Made by a program: the position numbers and the translations under genes. This document shows positions 7,380-15,223 of a stretch of 20,897 nucleotides of DNA, piece after piece. How positions within the stretch are numbered: the first letter of the stretch is position 1; every line of letters starts with the position of its first letter. The stretch is from an uncultured Clostridia bacterium (GTDB lineage: Bacteria > Bacillota > Clostridia > Christensenellales > Borkfalkiaceae): positions 1-20,897 of the forward strand of contig CALARO010000105.1 of the NCBI GenBank assembly GCA_937888935.1, given 5' to 3'. A model generated the notes under the pieces. The model had not been told where the DNA came from. It was given only the letters and a program-made list of their open reading frames with translations, and did not search any database.

Positions 7380-9014
7380 ATGAGAAAGAAAGTTTTATCA
7401 ACAACCATGGCAGCAGTTGCTACGCTTGCGTGTTTCGCTACCGCAGGGTGCGGCGCAAAGAAAACGCCCGATACCGATCAGACGCTTGAAATTTTCGTGG
7501 TGGACGCCGGATACGGCGTGCAATGGGCGCACGATATTGCCGAGCTTTTTAAGCAGGAAGACTGGGTGAAAGAAAAGTACCCCGAGCTTGTGGTGGAAGT
7601 GAAATCGAACGATCAGAAAACCTTTGTGCAGACGCAGCTTTCCACGCCGAAAGTAAATACCTACGATCTGATGTTCGGGTGCTACCTTTACGATCAGGCG
7701 GGTTCTGAGGACATCATAGATCTCACCGAAAGCGTTTACAATCAGAAAGTACCCGGCGAAGATATTCTTTTCAAGGATAAAATGGAAACGGCTTGTCTTG
7801 AAGAGCTTGCCTATTTCAATCCGAACAACCCCGACGCCGACGAAAGTTATTGGTACGTTCCCTGGCAGGGCGGTATTCAGGGCATTGTGTATAACGCGGA
7901 TTTGCTGAAAGAATTCGGGTTCGATCACGAGCCGTACACCACCGACGAGCTTTACGAAATGTGCGTGGCGATTAAAAAAGCGCATAGGAAAGTGGATGGA
8001 CTGGAAACCGAAATTTATCCGTTTATTCAATCTTCCGACGCGGATTATTGGTCTATGTACATGTTTCAGACATGGTGGGCGCAGTATCAGGGTATAGACG
8101 GATATAACAATTTCTACCGGGGAATAGACGACGGATCGAGATCTTCGGATATTTTCAAGCAGAAAGGCAGACTGGAATCTCTGAAAGTTTTCGAAAAATT
8201 GCTTAAATCCAACGGTAACGCCGAAGATACCACGGCGAATTTCGTTAATCCGCAGTCGTTTAATGTGAAATTCATGGTGGCGCAGTCTTCATTGCTGCAA
8301 GGTCACGCGGTGTTCCACGTAAACGGCGACTGGTTTGACAACGAAATGAAAGAGATGAAAGCGGACATCATCGCGAACGGCGGCAAAGATTATACGATGA
8401 GCTTCTGTATTCCCGTGATCAGCGCGATCAAAGATCAATGCGCCACGATTGCGGACGACGCCGAGCTTCGCGCGCTGATTAAAGCGGTCGACGAAAACAG
8501 CAGCTCGCTTACGGGCGAAGGGTACGACGTATCGCGGGAAGATTACGATAAGGTGGTGGAAGCGCGGTTTCTTGCGAACGGCGGCAGCGGCAGCACGCTG
8601 GGCGTTATTCCTTCCTACGCAAAAGGCAAAGCACCCGCAATTGATTTCCTGCGGTATATGGCTACGGACAAAGCTCTGGGCGCATACGTAAACGCGACTT
8701 ACGGCACGAAACTGCTTTTTAAATACGACGTACAGGAAAAAAATCCCGAGCTTTATGCAAATCTGACTCCCGCGCACAAGAGAATCGAAAAAATGTACAA
8801 CAATACGCTGACGAATTTCACGACGCTGCGCTATAACAAGAGCTTTCCGCTTTGCGGATACGGCAACGTGAAGCCGTTCGTAGACGAAAAGTATTATGAA
8901 AAATTCTCGGCGGTGGGCAATACGAAAACGCCGCAGAATTTCTTCGACGAAACAATTCAGTACTGGGATAACACCGCGTGGCAGTCGGCGCTTGCAAGGG
9001 CGGGACTTAATTAA
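7380..9014 (+). CDS. Sugar-binding lipoprotein of the ABC importer (family 1)
   Basis: 544 residues. A signal peptide with lipobox TAGC gives lipidation at Cys24. The mature protein begins with LEIFVVDAGYG and shows the extracellular solute-binding family 1 pattern (COG1653): periodic Asp/Lys-rich surface, a YDLMFG strand near residue 100, an aromatic-rich YWYVPWQGGIQGIVYN stretch near 160-175, and a hinge-like C-terminal part. The many Trp and Tyr residues (for example YWSMYMFQTWWAQYQG) suit stacking on sugar rings. At about 540 residues it is longer than simple maltose-binding types and resembles LplA-like oligosaccharide binders paired with LplB/YtcP permeases. The AGGAG element at 7369-7373 sets the start. 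It delivers glycan fragments to the two permeases encoded just upstream. Confidence 0.88.
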   Translation: MRKKVLSTTMAAVATLACFATAGCGAKKTPDTDQTLEIFVVDAGYGVQWAHDIAELFKQEDWVKEKYPELVVEVKSNDQKTFVQTQLSTPKVNTYDLMFGCYLYDQAGSEDIIDLTESVYNQKVPGEDILFKDKMETACLEELAYFNPNNPDADESYWYVPWQGGIQGIVYNADLLKEFGFDHEPYTTDELYEMCVAIKKAHRKVDGLETEIYPFIQSSDADYWSMYMFQTWWAQYQGIDGYNNFYRGIDDGSRSSDIFKQKGRLESLKVFEKLLKSNGNAEDTTANFVNPQSFNVKFMVAQSSLLQGHAVFHVNGDWFDNEMKEMKADIIANGGKDYTMSFCIPVISAIKDQCATIADDAELRALIKAVDENSSSLTGEGYDVSREDYDKVVEARFLANGGSGSTLGVIPSYAKGKAPAIDFLRYMATDKALGAYVNATYGTKLLFKYDVQEKNPELYANLTPAHKRIEKMYNNTLTNFTTLRYNKSFPLCGYGNVKPFVDEKYYEKFSAVGNTKTPQNFFDETIQYWDNTAWQSALARAGLN

Positions 9015-9030
9015 CGAGGAACAGGAAAAA

Positions 9031-11538
9031 ATGATGAAAAAACTCAAAAACGGCGCGGCGTGCCTTTTAACCGCCATGTTTCTTACAACGCCGCTGTATT
9101 CGTGCGCGAAAGAAGATTCTTCCACGCTTACCCCCGAACAGGTGAGCGTGTGGACGGTTTCGGCGACGGAAAAAGTATTGCAGGATAAGCCGAAATCGGA
9201 TTACACGGATAAAGCGGGCGAAGAAATTTCGCTGGTGATGGCGAAAAACGAGTATGAAAGCGGGCAGATTATCATTTCGCCCGAAGCGAACGTATCCGAA
9301 TACGGGGTGAGCGTGAGCAACCTTGTGAGCGAAGACGGAAACGCGAAAATCCTTGCGGAAAACGTGGATATTTACGTTGAAAAGTATATTTTTGAAGGTA
9401 ACGGCGCGCCTACGGGAAAATATCCCGACGCGCTTGTGCCGATCGGCGCGATTACGGAATACGGCGAAAATTCCGTGAAAAAAGATAATAACCAGGGCAT
9501 ATATCTCACGGTGAAAACCGCAAAGGATCAGACGCCCGGGGTGTATCGCGGCAACGTTACGGTGGATTTCAAAGACTTCACGAAAACCGTGCCTTTCACC
9601 GTGACGGTGAAAGACGTGACGGTGAGCGACGAAAATCACCGCCGCGACGTTTATGTGGCAAGTCAGAATTACGAAAGCGGCGAATTGAATTCCACGCAGG
9701 CGATGCGCGATACTTATGCGCAGGCGCTCATTGATTATCGCCTTGCCACCACATCGCACGTGACGGAAACGCTGTACACGGCGAGCGATATTCAGCGGTG
9801 GGTGGAAAAGTGCTATTATTATCTTACCGAAACCACCTGTTCCACGATCGGCGTGCCGTATCGTCCGACGAATTTGTCGCTCGTGTACGACGACGATCAG
9901 CCTGCGGCGACTTTCGAATGTTTTGAGCCGGAAGCCTTCAAACGTTACGTAGCGGCGCTTGCCGATTATAGCGTGGAAAAGAATTTCGATATGCTCGAAC
10001 ACGCGGTATTCTATAACGCGATTATCGACGAAGCGATCGACAGGGGCGTTGTAAATCAGGCGAAAGCGAATATCAGGTTGTACGCGAAAACCGTACCCGA
10101 AGCGGCGGAAGCTTTTGCTTTGAAGTATGATCTCGCGGCGGAGTACGGCAAAAAAATAGAAAATCCCGAAACGCTCGAAGAGAAAATTTATAACGGTATT
10201 CTCACGATAGAGAACGTATTTACGGCATATTATTACGCAAGTTTTTCGGAATACGACGATTATATCACTTATGTGCCGCTTGCGAACGGGATGGACAGCG
10301 TAAGTCAGCGCGAAGAATACGAACATCAGAAAAACAAGTGGTGGTATTACTGCAACAACCCGCGGTATCCTTACGTGGGGATTCATGTGGATAACACGAA
10401 TATTTTCACTACGCGGATGATGGGGTGGATGCAAGCCGATTACGACATCAAAGGCACGCTGTACTGGGGCGTGAACATGTACACCGAGATGGATCTGAAC
10501 GGCAACAGCGTAAACCTTGAAGATTATTTCGAAGGAAAGGCGCAGAGAACGAAGCATTTCGCTACGGGCGAGGGGTATCTTTTCTATCCCGGCGGGCAGT
10601 ACGGACTGGATACGCCCATTCCTTCGATGCGGATTATGGCACTTCGCGACGGCTATGAAGAATACGAGCTGATTTACGCCCTGAAAGAACGCTATAAAGA
10701 AAACGGATTTTCCGCCGGCGAGCTTGTATCTTCGCTGACAAGTCAGCTGTACACGGGAACGAAGGTTTCCGCCGAAACCGAAGACTTTTTGCAGGCGCGG
10801 CAATCGCTGCTCGATTTGTGCGAAGTGGTTTCTTCTTCGGCGCAGATGAGCATAATCGGCTCGAAAGACGACGGCGACGGGAATATGATTTATAAAGTAT
10901 TCAGCAAGTCGGCGCTGACCGTGGACGGAAACGGCGTAGCGGGCGAAGATCACGGCGACGGAAAAATTTATACGATTACGAAGAAGTTATCGGAAGACGT
11001 CAATGTTCTGAAAATTTCGTTCGCTGCCGACGGGAAGAATTATACCTACACGCAAAATCTCGGCGGAAAGGTAAGCGTTTACAACGCCGACGAGCTTGCG
11101 AGCAAACTGAAATTGACGAAGAGCGGCGCTTCCGTGAGCGATTACGGAAAAGCAACGCTGAACGGCGAAGAATATTTCAAGGCGGACATTGCCGAAACTA
11201 AACTTTCTTATCAGGATTTCCTGATGACTTCGGATATTTTCTCCGCCGTGAACGAAGACACGAACAGGATTGTATTTACGATTTACTACGACGGCGAAGA
11301 AGATCTGCCTTTCACGGTGTACGCCAAGTACAAAAAGAAGCGGGCGGACGATCCCGAGTACTTCGCGCTGATTAACACCACGCTGAAAAAGGGCGAAAAC
11401 GTGATCGAGCTTTCGGTGGCGTATACCAACTGGAAATCGAAGGGCGGCATCGAGTGTTTAAGACCGCGTCTCGGGGCGGACAAAGAGAACCCCGCGCGCA
11501 CGCTTTACTTCAAGAAGATTGCCGTTTACGCGAAGTGA
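9031..11538 (+). CDS. DUF4091/GH123-like surface lipoprotein
   Basis: 835 residues. A signal peptide ends in the lipobox LYSC (Cys25), so it is membrane-anchored outside the cell. Residues about 35-205 are an N-terminal beta-sandwich (VWTVSATEKVLQ through VTVKDVTVSDENHRRD). Residues about 210-610 match DUF4091/GH123 catalytic barrels: Asp333-Glu334 in FYNAIIDEAIDRG sits where the GH123 Asp-Glu dyad is expected, followed by a GIHVDNTN segment, TLYWGVNMYTEMD and the terminal PSMRIMALRDGYEEYE signature. About 650-835 are further beta-rich, likely binding, domains. GH123 enzymes are beta-N-acetylgalactosaminidases; activity here is inferred. In GH123 the dyad is usually followed by Pro, here Ala. 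GAGGA (9016-9020) and AGGA (9023-9026) support ATG 9031; ATG 9034 is an equal alternative. Confidence 0.78.
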   Translation: MMKKLKNGAACLLTAMFLTTPLYSCAKEDSSTLTPEQVSVWTVSATEKVLQDKPKSDYTDKAGEEISLVMAKNEYESGQIIISPEANVSEYGVSVSNLVSEDGNAKILAENVDIYVEKYIFEGNGAPTGKYPDALVPIGAITEYGENSVKKDNNQGIYLTVKTAKDQTPGVYRGNVTVDFKDFTKTVPFTVTVKDVTVSDENHRRDVYVASQNYESGELNSTQAMRDTYAQALIDYRLATTSHVTETLYTASDIQRWVEKCYYYLTETTCSTIGVPYRPTNLSLVYDDDQPAATFECFEPEAFKRYVAALADYSVEKNFDMLEHAVFYNAIIDEAIDRGVVNQAKANIRLYAKTVPEAAEAFALKYDLAAEYGKKIENPETLEEKIYNGILTIENVFTAYYYASFSEYDDYITYVPLANGMDSVSQREEYEHQKNKWWYYCNNPRYPYVGIHVDNTNIFTTRMMGWMQADYDIKGTLYWGVNMYTEMDLNGNSVNLEDYFEGKAQRTKHFATGEGYLFYPGGQYGLDTPIPSMRIMALRDGYEEYELIYALKERYKENGFSAGELVSSLTSQLYTGTKVSAETEDFLQARQSLLDLCEVVSSSAQMSIIGSKDDGDGNMIYKVFSKSALTVDGNGVAGEDHGDGKIYTITKKLSEDVNVLKISFAADGKNYTYTQNLGGKVSVYNADELASKLKLTKSGASVSDYGKATLNGEEYFKADIAETKLSYQDFLMTSDIFSAVNEDTNRIVFTIYYDGEEDLPFTVYAKYKKKRADDPEYFALINTTLKKGENVIELSVAYTNWKSKGGIECLRPRLGADKENPARTLYFKKIAVYAK

Positions 11539-11548
11539 GGAGGAAAAA

Positions 11549-12922
11549 ATGAAAAAATTTATTTGTATGACGTTGACCGCCGCAACCGCGCTGAGCATTT
11601 TCTCGTTCGGCGGTTGCGCGAAAAAAGAGAACGCGTCGCAACCGGAAGAGCCGACGGCGGAATTCGCGTTTGCGGATTTCGAGCAATGGGGACCTGATTT
11701 TCAGCTGATGCGGCTGGTGCAGAATTTCGGCGTAGTGAAGAGAAATTCCGATCCCGCGTTTGTGAAAAGCGGCAAGTATTCGGCGAAATTAAACCCGATG
11801 GGCGGCTATATCAGATATTCCGAGCCGATTTTGTACTTTCCCACCGTGTCTACGTTGTTTGATTTCGCGTACAACGATTTTACACAATTCGAAGAGATCA
11901 ACGCGCAGCTTTACAACGATACGGAAAAGGACGTGGAAGTGGTTTTCGGCATGGTAACGGCGATCAATTCGCCGAGAGAAATCACAGTAGCCGACGGCGA
12001 AACGTATACCCTGAAAAGCAAGAGCTGGACGAGAATAGATTATTGGATCAATCACTCTTTTTTGTCGCTTTCGCTGAATATCAACGACGTGAAAGGCATT
12101 TATTTCAAATTTGCCAACGCGGGCGTGGAAAAAGCCGAAGACGCGCCGACGATCTATCTCGACGATATTAAATTCAGAAGAGCGAGCGAGAAAGTGCAGC
12201 CTGAAAATCTCGTCAATCTCGATAAAACGGGAAAAGACGCGGTGGAAATGATCAATCTTCCCGTGCTTGACGAGGCGGGCGAGCCTGTTCTCGACGAAAA
12301 AGGCAAGGCGAAGTACGAGTGGGTGGAAAAAGAAGTAACGAAATACGAAATTCTCGACTTCGAAGAGGACTGGCAGAAATACGCCTTATCGGCGAAGCGC
12401 ACCGCGCTGCCCGAAAACACTTTCGAATACGAGCTTGCGCGTTCGGAAGAAGGCGGTATTCAGGCGAGTTCGGGAAGCAGAATGTTGAAAATTACAAGGC
12501 ACAGCGGCACTACCACGTCGTCTTATTTAAACATTCCCGAAATCGTGATGAAGAGTTCCGCGCTTTCTTCCATTCCCGAAGAAGAATGGGCAACCACCTA
12601 TTTAAGCTTTGATATTTACGCGGATTACAACACCGGATCGGCGTGGCAGTACATGCTTGTTTCGCCGTATTTCCACTACGAAGGAGGCAAAGGGTGGATG
12701 TCGCCCGTGAGAGCTTCTACGGGGAAAACGTGGGCGCACGGACTGGATCTGAAATACGGCGAATGGGCTACCTATCAAGGGCCGCTTTCCGAGCTGGCGA
12801 AAGACGATAAAAAATACGTTACCGCGCCCGGAATGATGCAAATTCAGATGGTGCAGATCACGGACGGCAACGATTACGTGATGTATCTCGACAACATTCA
12901 CATCAGCAGAATTAAAAAGTAA
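11549..12922 (+). CDS. Surface lipoprotein with two beta-sandwich modules
   Basis: 457 residues; signal peptide with lipobox FGGC, Cys23. I do not recognise a named family. Two tandem modules are visible: one from about residue 42 (ADFEQW) to about 208 (IYLDDIKF), the other from about 268 (LDFEEDW) to 455 (MYLDNIHI). Each begins with an acidic Asp-Phe-Glu/Trp pattern and ends with Tyr-Leu-Asp-x-Ile, a grammar common to galactose-binding-like carbohydrate modules. An acidic, Glu/Lys-rich linker (about 212-265) separates them. No catalytic signature is present, so a glycan-capture role at the cell surface is the best guess. The strong GAGGAGGA site just after the preceding stop codon and the 10-bp gap indicate co-expression with the GH123-like lipoprotein. 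Confidence 0.75.
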   Translation: MKKFICMTLTAATALSIFSFGGCAKKENASQPEEPTAEFAFADFEQWGPDFQLMRLVQNFGVVKRNSDPAFVKSGKYSAKLNPMGGYIRYSEPILYFPTVSTLFDFAYNDFTQFEEINAQLYNDTEKDVEVVFGMVTAINSPREITVADGETYTLKSKSWTRIDYWINHSFLSLSLNINDVKGIYFKFANAGVEKAEDAPTIYLDDIKFRRASEKVQPENLVNLDKTGKDAVEMINLPVLDEAGEPVLDEKGKAKYEWVEKEVTKYEILDFEEDWQKYALSAKRTALPENTFEYELARSEEGGIQASSGSRMLKITRHSGTTTSSYLNIPEIVMKSSALSSIPEEEWATTYLSFDIYADYNTGSAWQYMLVSPYFHYEGGKGWMSPVRASTGKTWAHGLDLKYGEWATYQGPLSELAKDDKKYVTAPGMMQIQMVQITDGNDYVMYLDNIHISRIKK

Positions 12923-12933
12923 GGGGGAAAAAT

Positions 12934-15009
12934 ATGAAAGGCGCAAAAAAAATCGTCAGTTTCATTTTAAGCTGCCTGCTGATCGTTTCATCGTTCGGGT
13001 TTTTCGCCTGCGCGAAGAAAACAGACGAAGAAATCAGGATCGTAGGCTTTGAAGACGAAGTGCAGTACGCTCCGCTCGGCAAAGATTATTCGGTGCAGAA
13101 ATTTCTGACGGCGGTGGACAGCAACGGCACGCCGTATAAAGGCGTAGCCACGGTGACGGACGGCGACGGAAACAACGTGGCGTTGTTCGCGGATATGTTT
13201 TACGTAAGCTCGGAAAAAGATTACACGGTGAACGTGAAAGTATCAATACCGAACGGCGAAAATTTAAGCCGCAATATCACGCTGAAAGTGGTGGATAAGT
13301 TCGCGCCCGTGATTAAAACGGAAACGATTGCCGCCATGATTGCGGGAAGAAAATCTTACGTACCCGAAATCACGATCGTGAAGCGGATTGCCGAAGACAT
13401 TACGCCCGTAGTGAAAGTAGTGAGAAAAGACGGATTGAACGAAGTGGAAATTCCCGTGCAGGACGGCGCGTTTGTACCCGATAAGGGCGGCGATTACGAA
13501 ATGATCATCACCGCCACCGATCAGTACGGAACTACTTCGGAACGAAAGCTTGATTTCTTCGTGCTGCCCGAAAACACGATTGAAGATTACAGCACCGCGG
13601 CGGCGTTATCGAACGATAAGCAGCATTGGGAACCGAAATCTACGAAAGAGCTTCTGGCGGAATACGAAGGCAGAAAAGGCGTGATCAAAAAGTATCTTTC
13701 GGCGGGTACGTATCGCTTCACTTCGCTTTTAAGCGCGGGCTATCTTGAAAATCTCGATCCCGAATACATCACCGTAACTTTATGGGTGGATCTCGACGGC
13801 GAAATCGAAATTAAAAACGGCACGACTTCTTTCGGGAAAATCGAGGGTAGAAAGTGGCAGAGCTTCAATATCACGATCGAGCAGCTTCTCGCCGCTGCGC
13901 GCTACGGCTCGTGGGAAAAATTCTGCACTACGCATTGTTACGGCTCGGGCGGGCAGTATCTGTTTATGCTTCCCGAAGCGGCTACCGTTTACGTGGACGA
14001 AGTGACGATCAAAGAATTCAGACGTCCGCATGCGGATATGCGGCTTGAAAGAGAGATCGGCGACGAAATCGTACTCAAAGCTACGGCGGACGTACCCGGC
14101 GAATATACGATTGATTATTCCGTGAAAGATCCCGACGGAAACGACGTGAATCTGAGCGAAAACAATTCGTTTGTGCCGGAAAGCACGGGCGAATATGTGG
14201 TGACGGCAACGTTAAATCACGCGGAATACCGCGGCACTTCCACCTTTAAAATCACGGTGACTTCGCCGTATCGCGTGGAAATCGGGGAAGCGGAAAATCC
14301 CGTGGCGGGAACGCCGTTTGAATTGCCTTCCGCGAAGCTGTACGATAAAGATGGCAATCTCGTTTCTTCGGATTACACCGTGAAAGCGTATTATCACGAC
14401 ACGGCAAGCACGCGGCAGGAAGCTTTGATCACGAACGGAAAAGTGCTTTTCCATAAAGGCGATTACACCATTTCGTATTCTTTGCCGTACAACGGAAAAA
14501 CGTATACGCACAGTCTGCAATACACGATAGAAGGCACGCTTGCCGTGGCGGCGGGTATGCTTGAAGATTACAACGAGCCGAGCGCGGGTTTCGGATTCGA
14601 TAAAGACAACGAAAAATGGAATCCTTCCGCAACCAAGCAGTACGTTGAGAGCTGGTACGGCAGGCAGGGCGTGATCAGAAAGACAAATCCCGACGGCACA
14701 TTCCGCTTCCGTTCGGGCATGAGCAAGGAAGATATGGCCGCGCTGAACGCAACGAGCATTACGATTTCGCTTTGGGTGGACGCAGATGGCGAAATTTCGC
14801 TCGGCTGCCGCGGCACGGATTACGGCAAAATTCAAGGCAGAACGTGGCAGGAAGTGACGATCACCGCCGAACAGATCGCAGGCATTTCCACATACGGCTC
14901 GTGGGCAGGCTTTGCCAACGTGCATCATTCGGCAGGCGCGGGGCAGTATTTATTCGCGCTTTCCGTGAACGCGCCCGTGTATATTGATTACGTTTCGTAC
15001 AACGTATAA
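12934..15009 (+). CDS. Surface lipoprotein with Ig-like domains and two LEDY modules
   Basis: 691 residues; lipobox FFAC with Cys26. Order of domains by eye: two Ig/PKD-like domains (about 30-215), a first 'LEDY' module (217-361, from IEDYSTAA to VYVDEV), Ig-like linkers (about 365-540), and a second LEDY module (543-691, from LEDYNEP to the C-terminus YIDYVSYNV). The two modules share (A/S)xYxGRxGVI, TxWVDxDG, GKIxGRxWQ, YGSWxxF, GQYLF and YVDEV/YIDYV. No catalytic motif is seen, so a binding or scaffold role is inferred. The same module, with its linker, recurs in the gene at 15220. AGGGGG before ATG 12934 sets the start; the gap to the previous gene is 11 bp. No named family recognised. 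Confidence 0.75.
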   Translation: MKGAKKIVSFILSCLLIVSSFGFFACAKKTDEEIRIVGFEDEVQYAPLGKDYSVQKFLTAVDSNGTPYKGVATVTDGDGNNVALFADMFYVSSEKDYTVNVKVSIPNGENLSRNITLKVVDKFAPVIKTETIAAMIAGRKSYVPEITIVKRIAEDITPVVKVVRKDGLNEVEIPVQDGAFVPDKGGDYEMIITATDQYGTTSERKLDFFVLPENTIEDYSTAAALSNDKQHWEPKSTKELLAEYEGRKGVIKKYLSAGTYRFTSLLSAGYLENLDPEYITVTLWVDLDGEIEIKNGTTSFGKIEGRKWQSFNITIEQLLAAARYGSWEKFCTTHCYGSGGQYLFMLPEAATVYVDEVTIKEFRRPHADMRLEREIGDEIVLKATADVPGEYTIDYSVKDPDGNDVNLSENNSFVPESTGEYVVTATLNHAEYRGTSTFKITVTSPYRVEIGEAENPVAGTPFELPSAKLYDKDGNLVSSDYTVKAYYHDTASTRQEALITNGKVLFHKGDYTISYSLPYNGKTYTHSLQYTIEGTLAVAAGMLEDYNEPSAGFGFDKDNEKWNPSATKQYVESWYGRQGVIRKTNPDGTFRFRSGMSKEDMAALNATSITISLWVDADGEISLGCRGTDYGKIQGRTWQEVTITAEQIAGISTYGSWAGFANVHHSAGAGQYLFALSVNAPVYIDYVSYNV

Positions 15010-15085
15010 CCCTGCGGCGAGAAACTAAGTTCTATTCGCCCGGGAAAACCGGACGGAAAAAAAATTATATTTCAAGGAGGTTCTT
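15010..15085 (+). other. Leader with imperfect hairpin before the 45-aa gene
   Basis: 76 bases between the lipoprotein gene and the small gene. GGCGA (15016-15020) can pair with TCGCC (15036-15040), with limited inner pairing; CCGG repeats follow at about 15040-15052. A full AAGGAGG site ends at 15080. There is no U-run after either stem, so a terminator is not supported. No good promoter is visible. Confidence 0.3.
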
Positions 15086-15223
15086 ATGCAACACAAGTAC
15101 ACAAAACCCGAATTCGTGATCGCTCTGATAACGGATTCAGACGTAGTAACGGCGTCGCCCGTGGTCGATTCGTATGTAAAAGACGGATACGATGAAGAGA
15201 AATGGTGGGAGATACAGGCATGA
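15086..15223 (+). CDS. 45-aa small protein coupled to the next gene
   Basis: The gene is absent from simple long-ORF views but is well supported: a full AAGGAGG (15074-15080) lies five bases before ATG 15086, and its TGA overlaps the start of the next gene as ATGA (15220-15223). The product begins MQHKYTKPEFVIALITDSDV, continues VTASP, and ends in an acidic, aromatic tail (DGYDEEKWWEIQA). It has no signal peptide, membrane span or cysteine. The KPEF then DVVTAS pattern recalls short unnamed proteins encoded in Clostridia genomes; that recollection is not checked. Function unknown. Coupling suggests a role in translation, secretion or stoichiometry of the large secreted protein downstream. Confidence 0.72.
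   Translation: MQHKYTKPEFVIALITDSDVVTASPVVDSYVKDGYDEEKWWEIQA

Noticed and set aside
9067..10953. Long open frame on the opposite strand of the GH123-like gene
   Set aside because: Antisense shadow of a coding gene with high GC3 periodicity; no ribosome binding site, no recognisable domain, and an Arg/His/Phe-heavy composition typical of such shadows. The same applies to the antisense frames at 1786-2763, 8289-9125 and 14212-14928.
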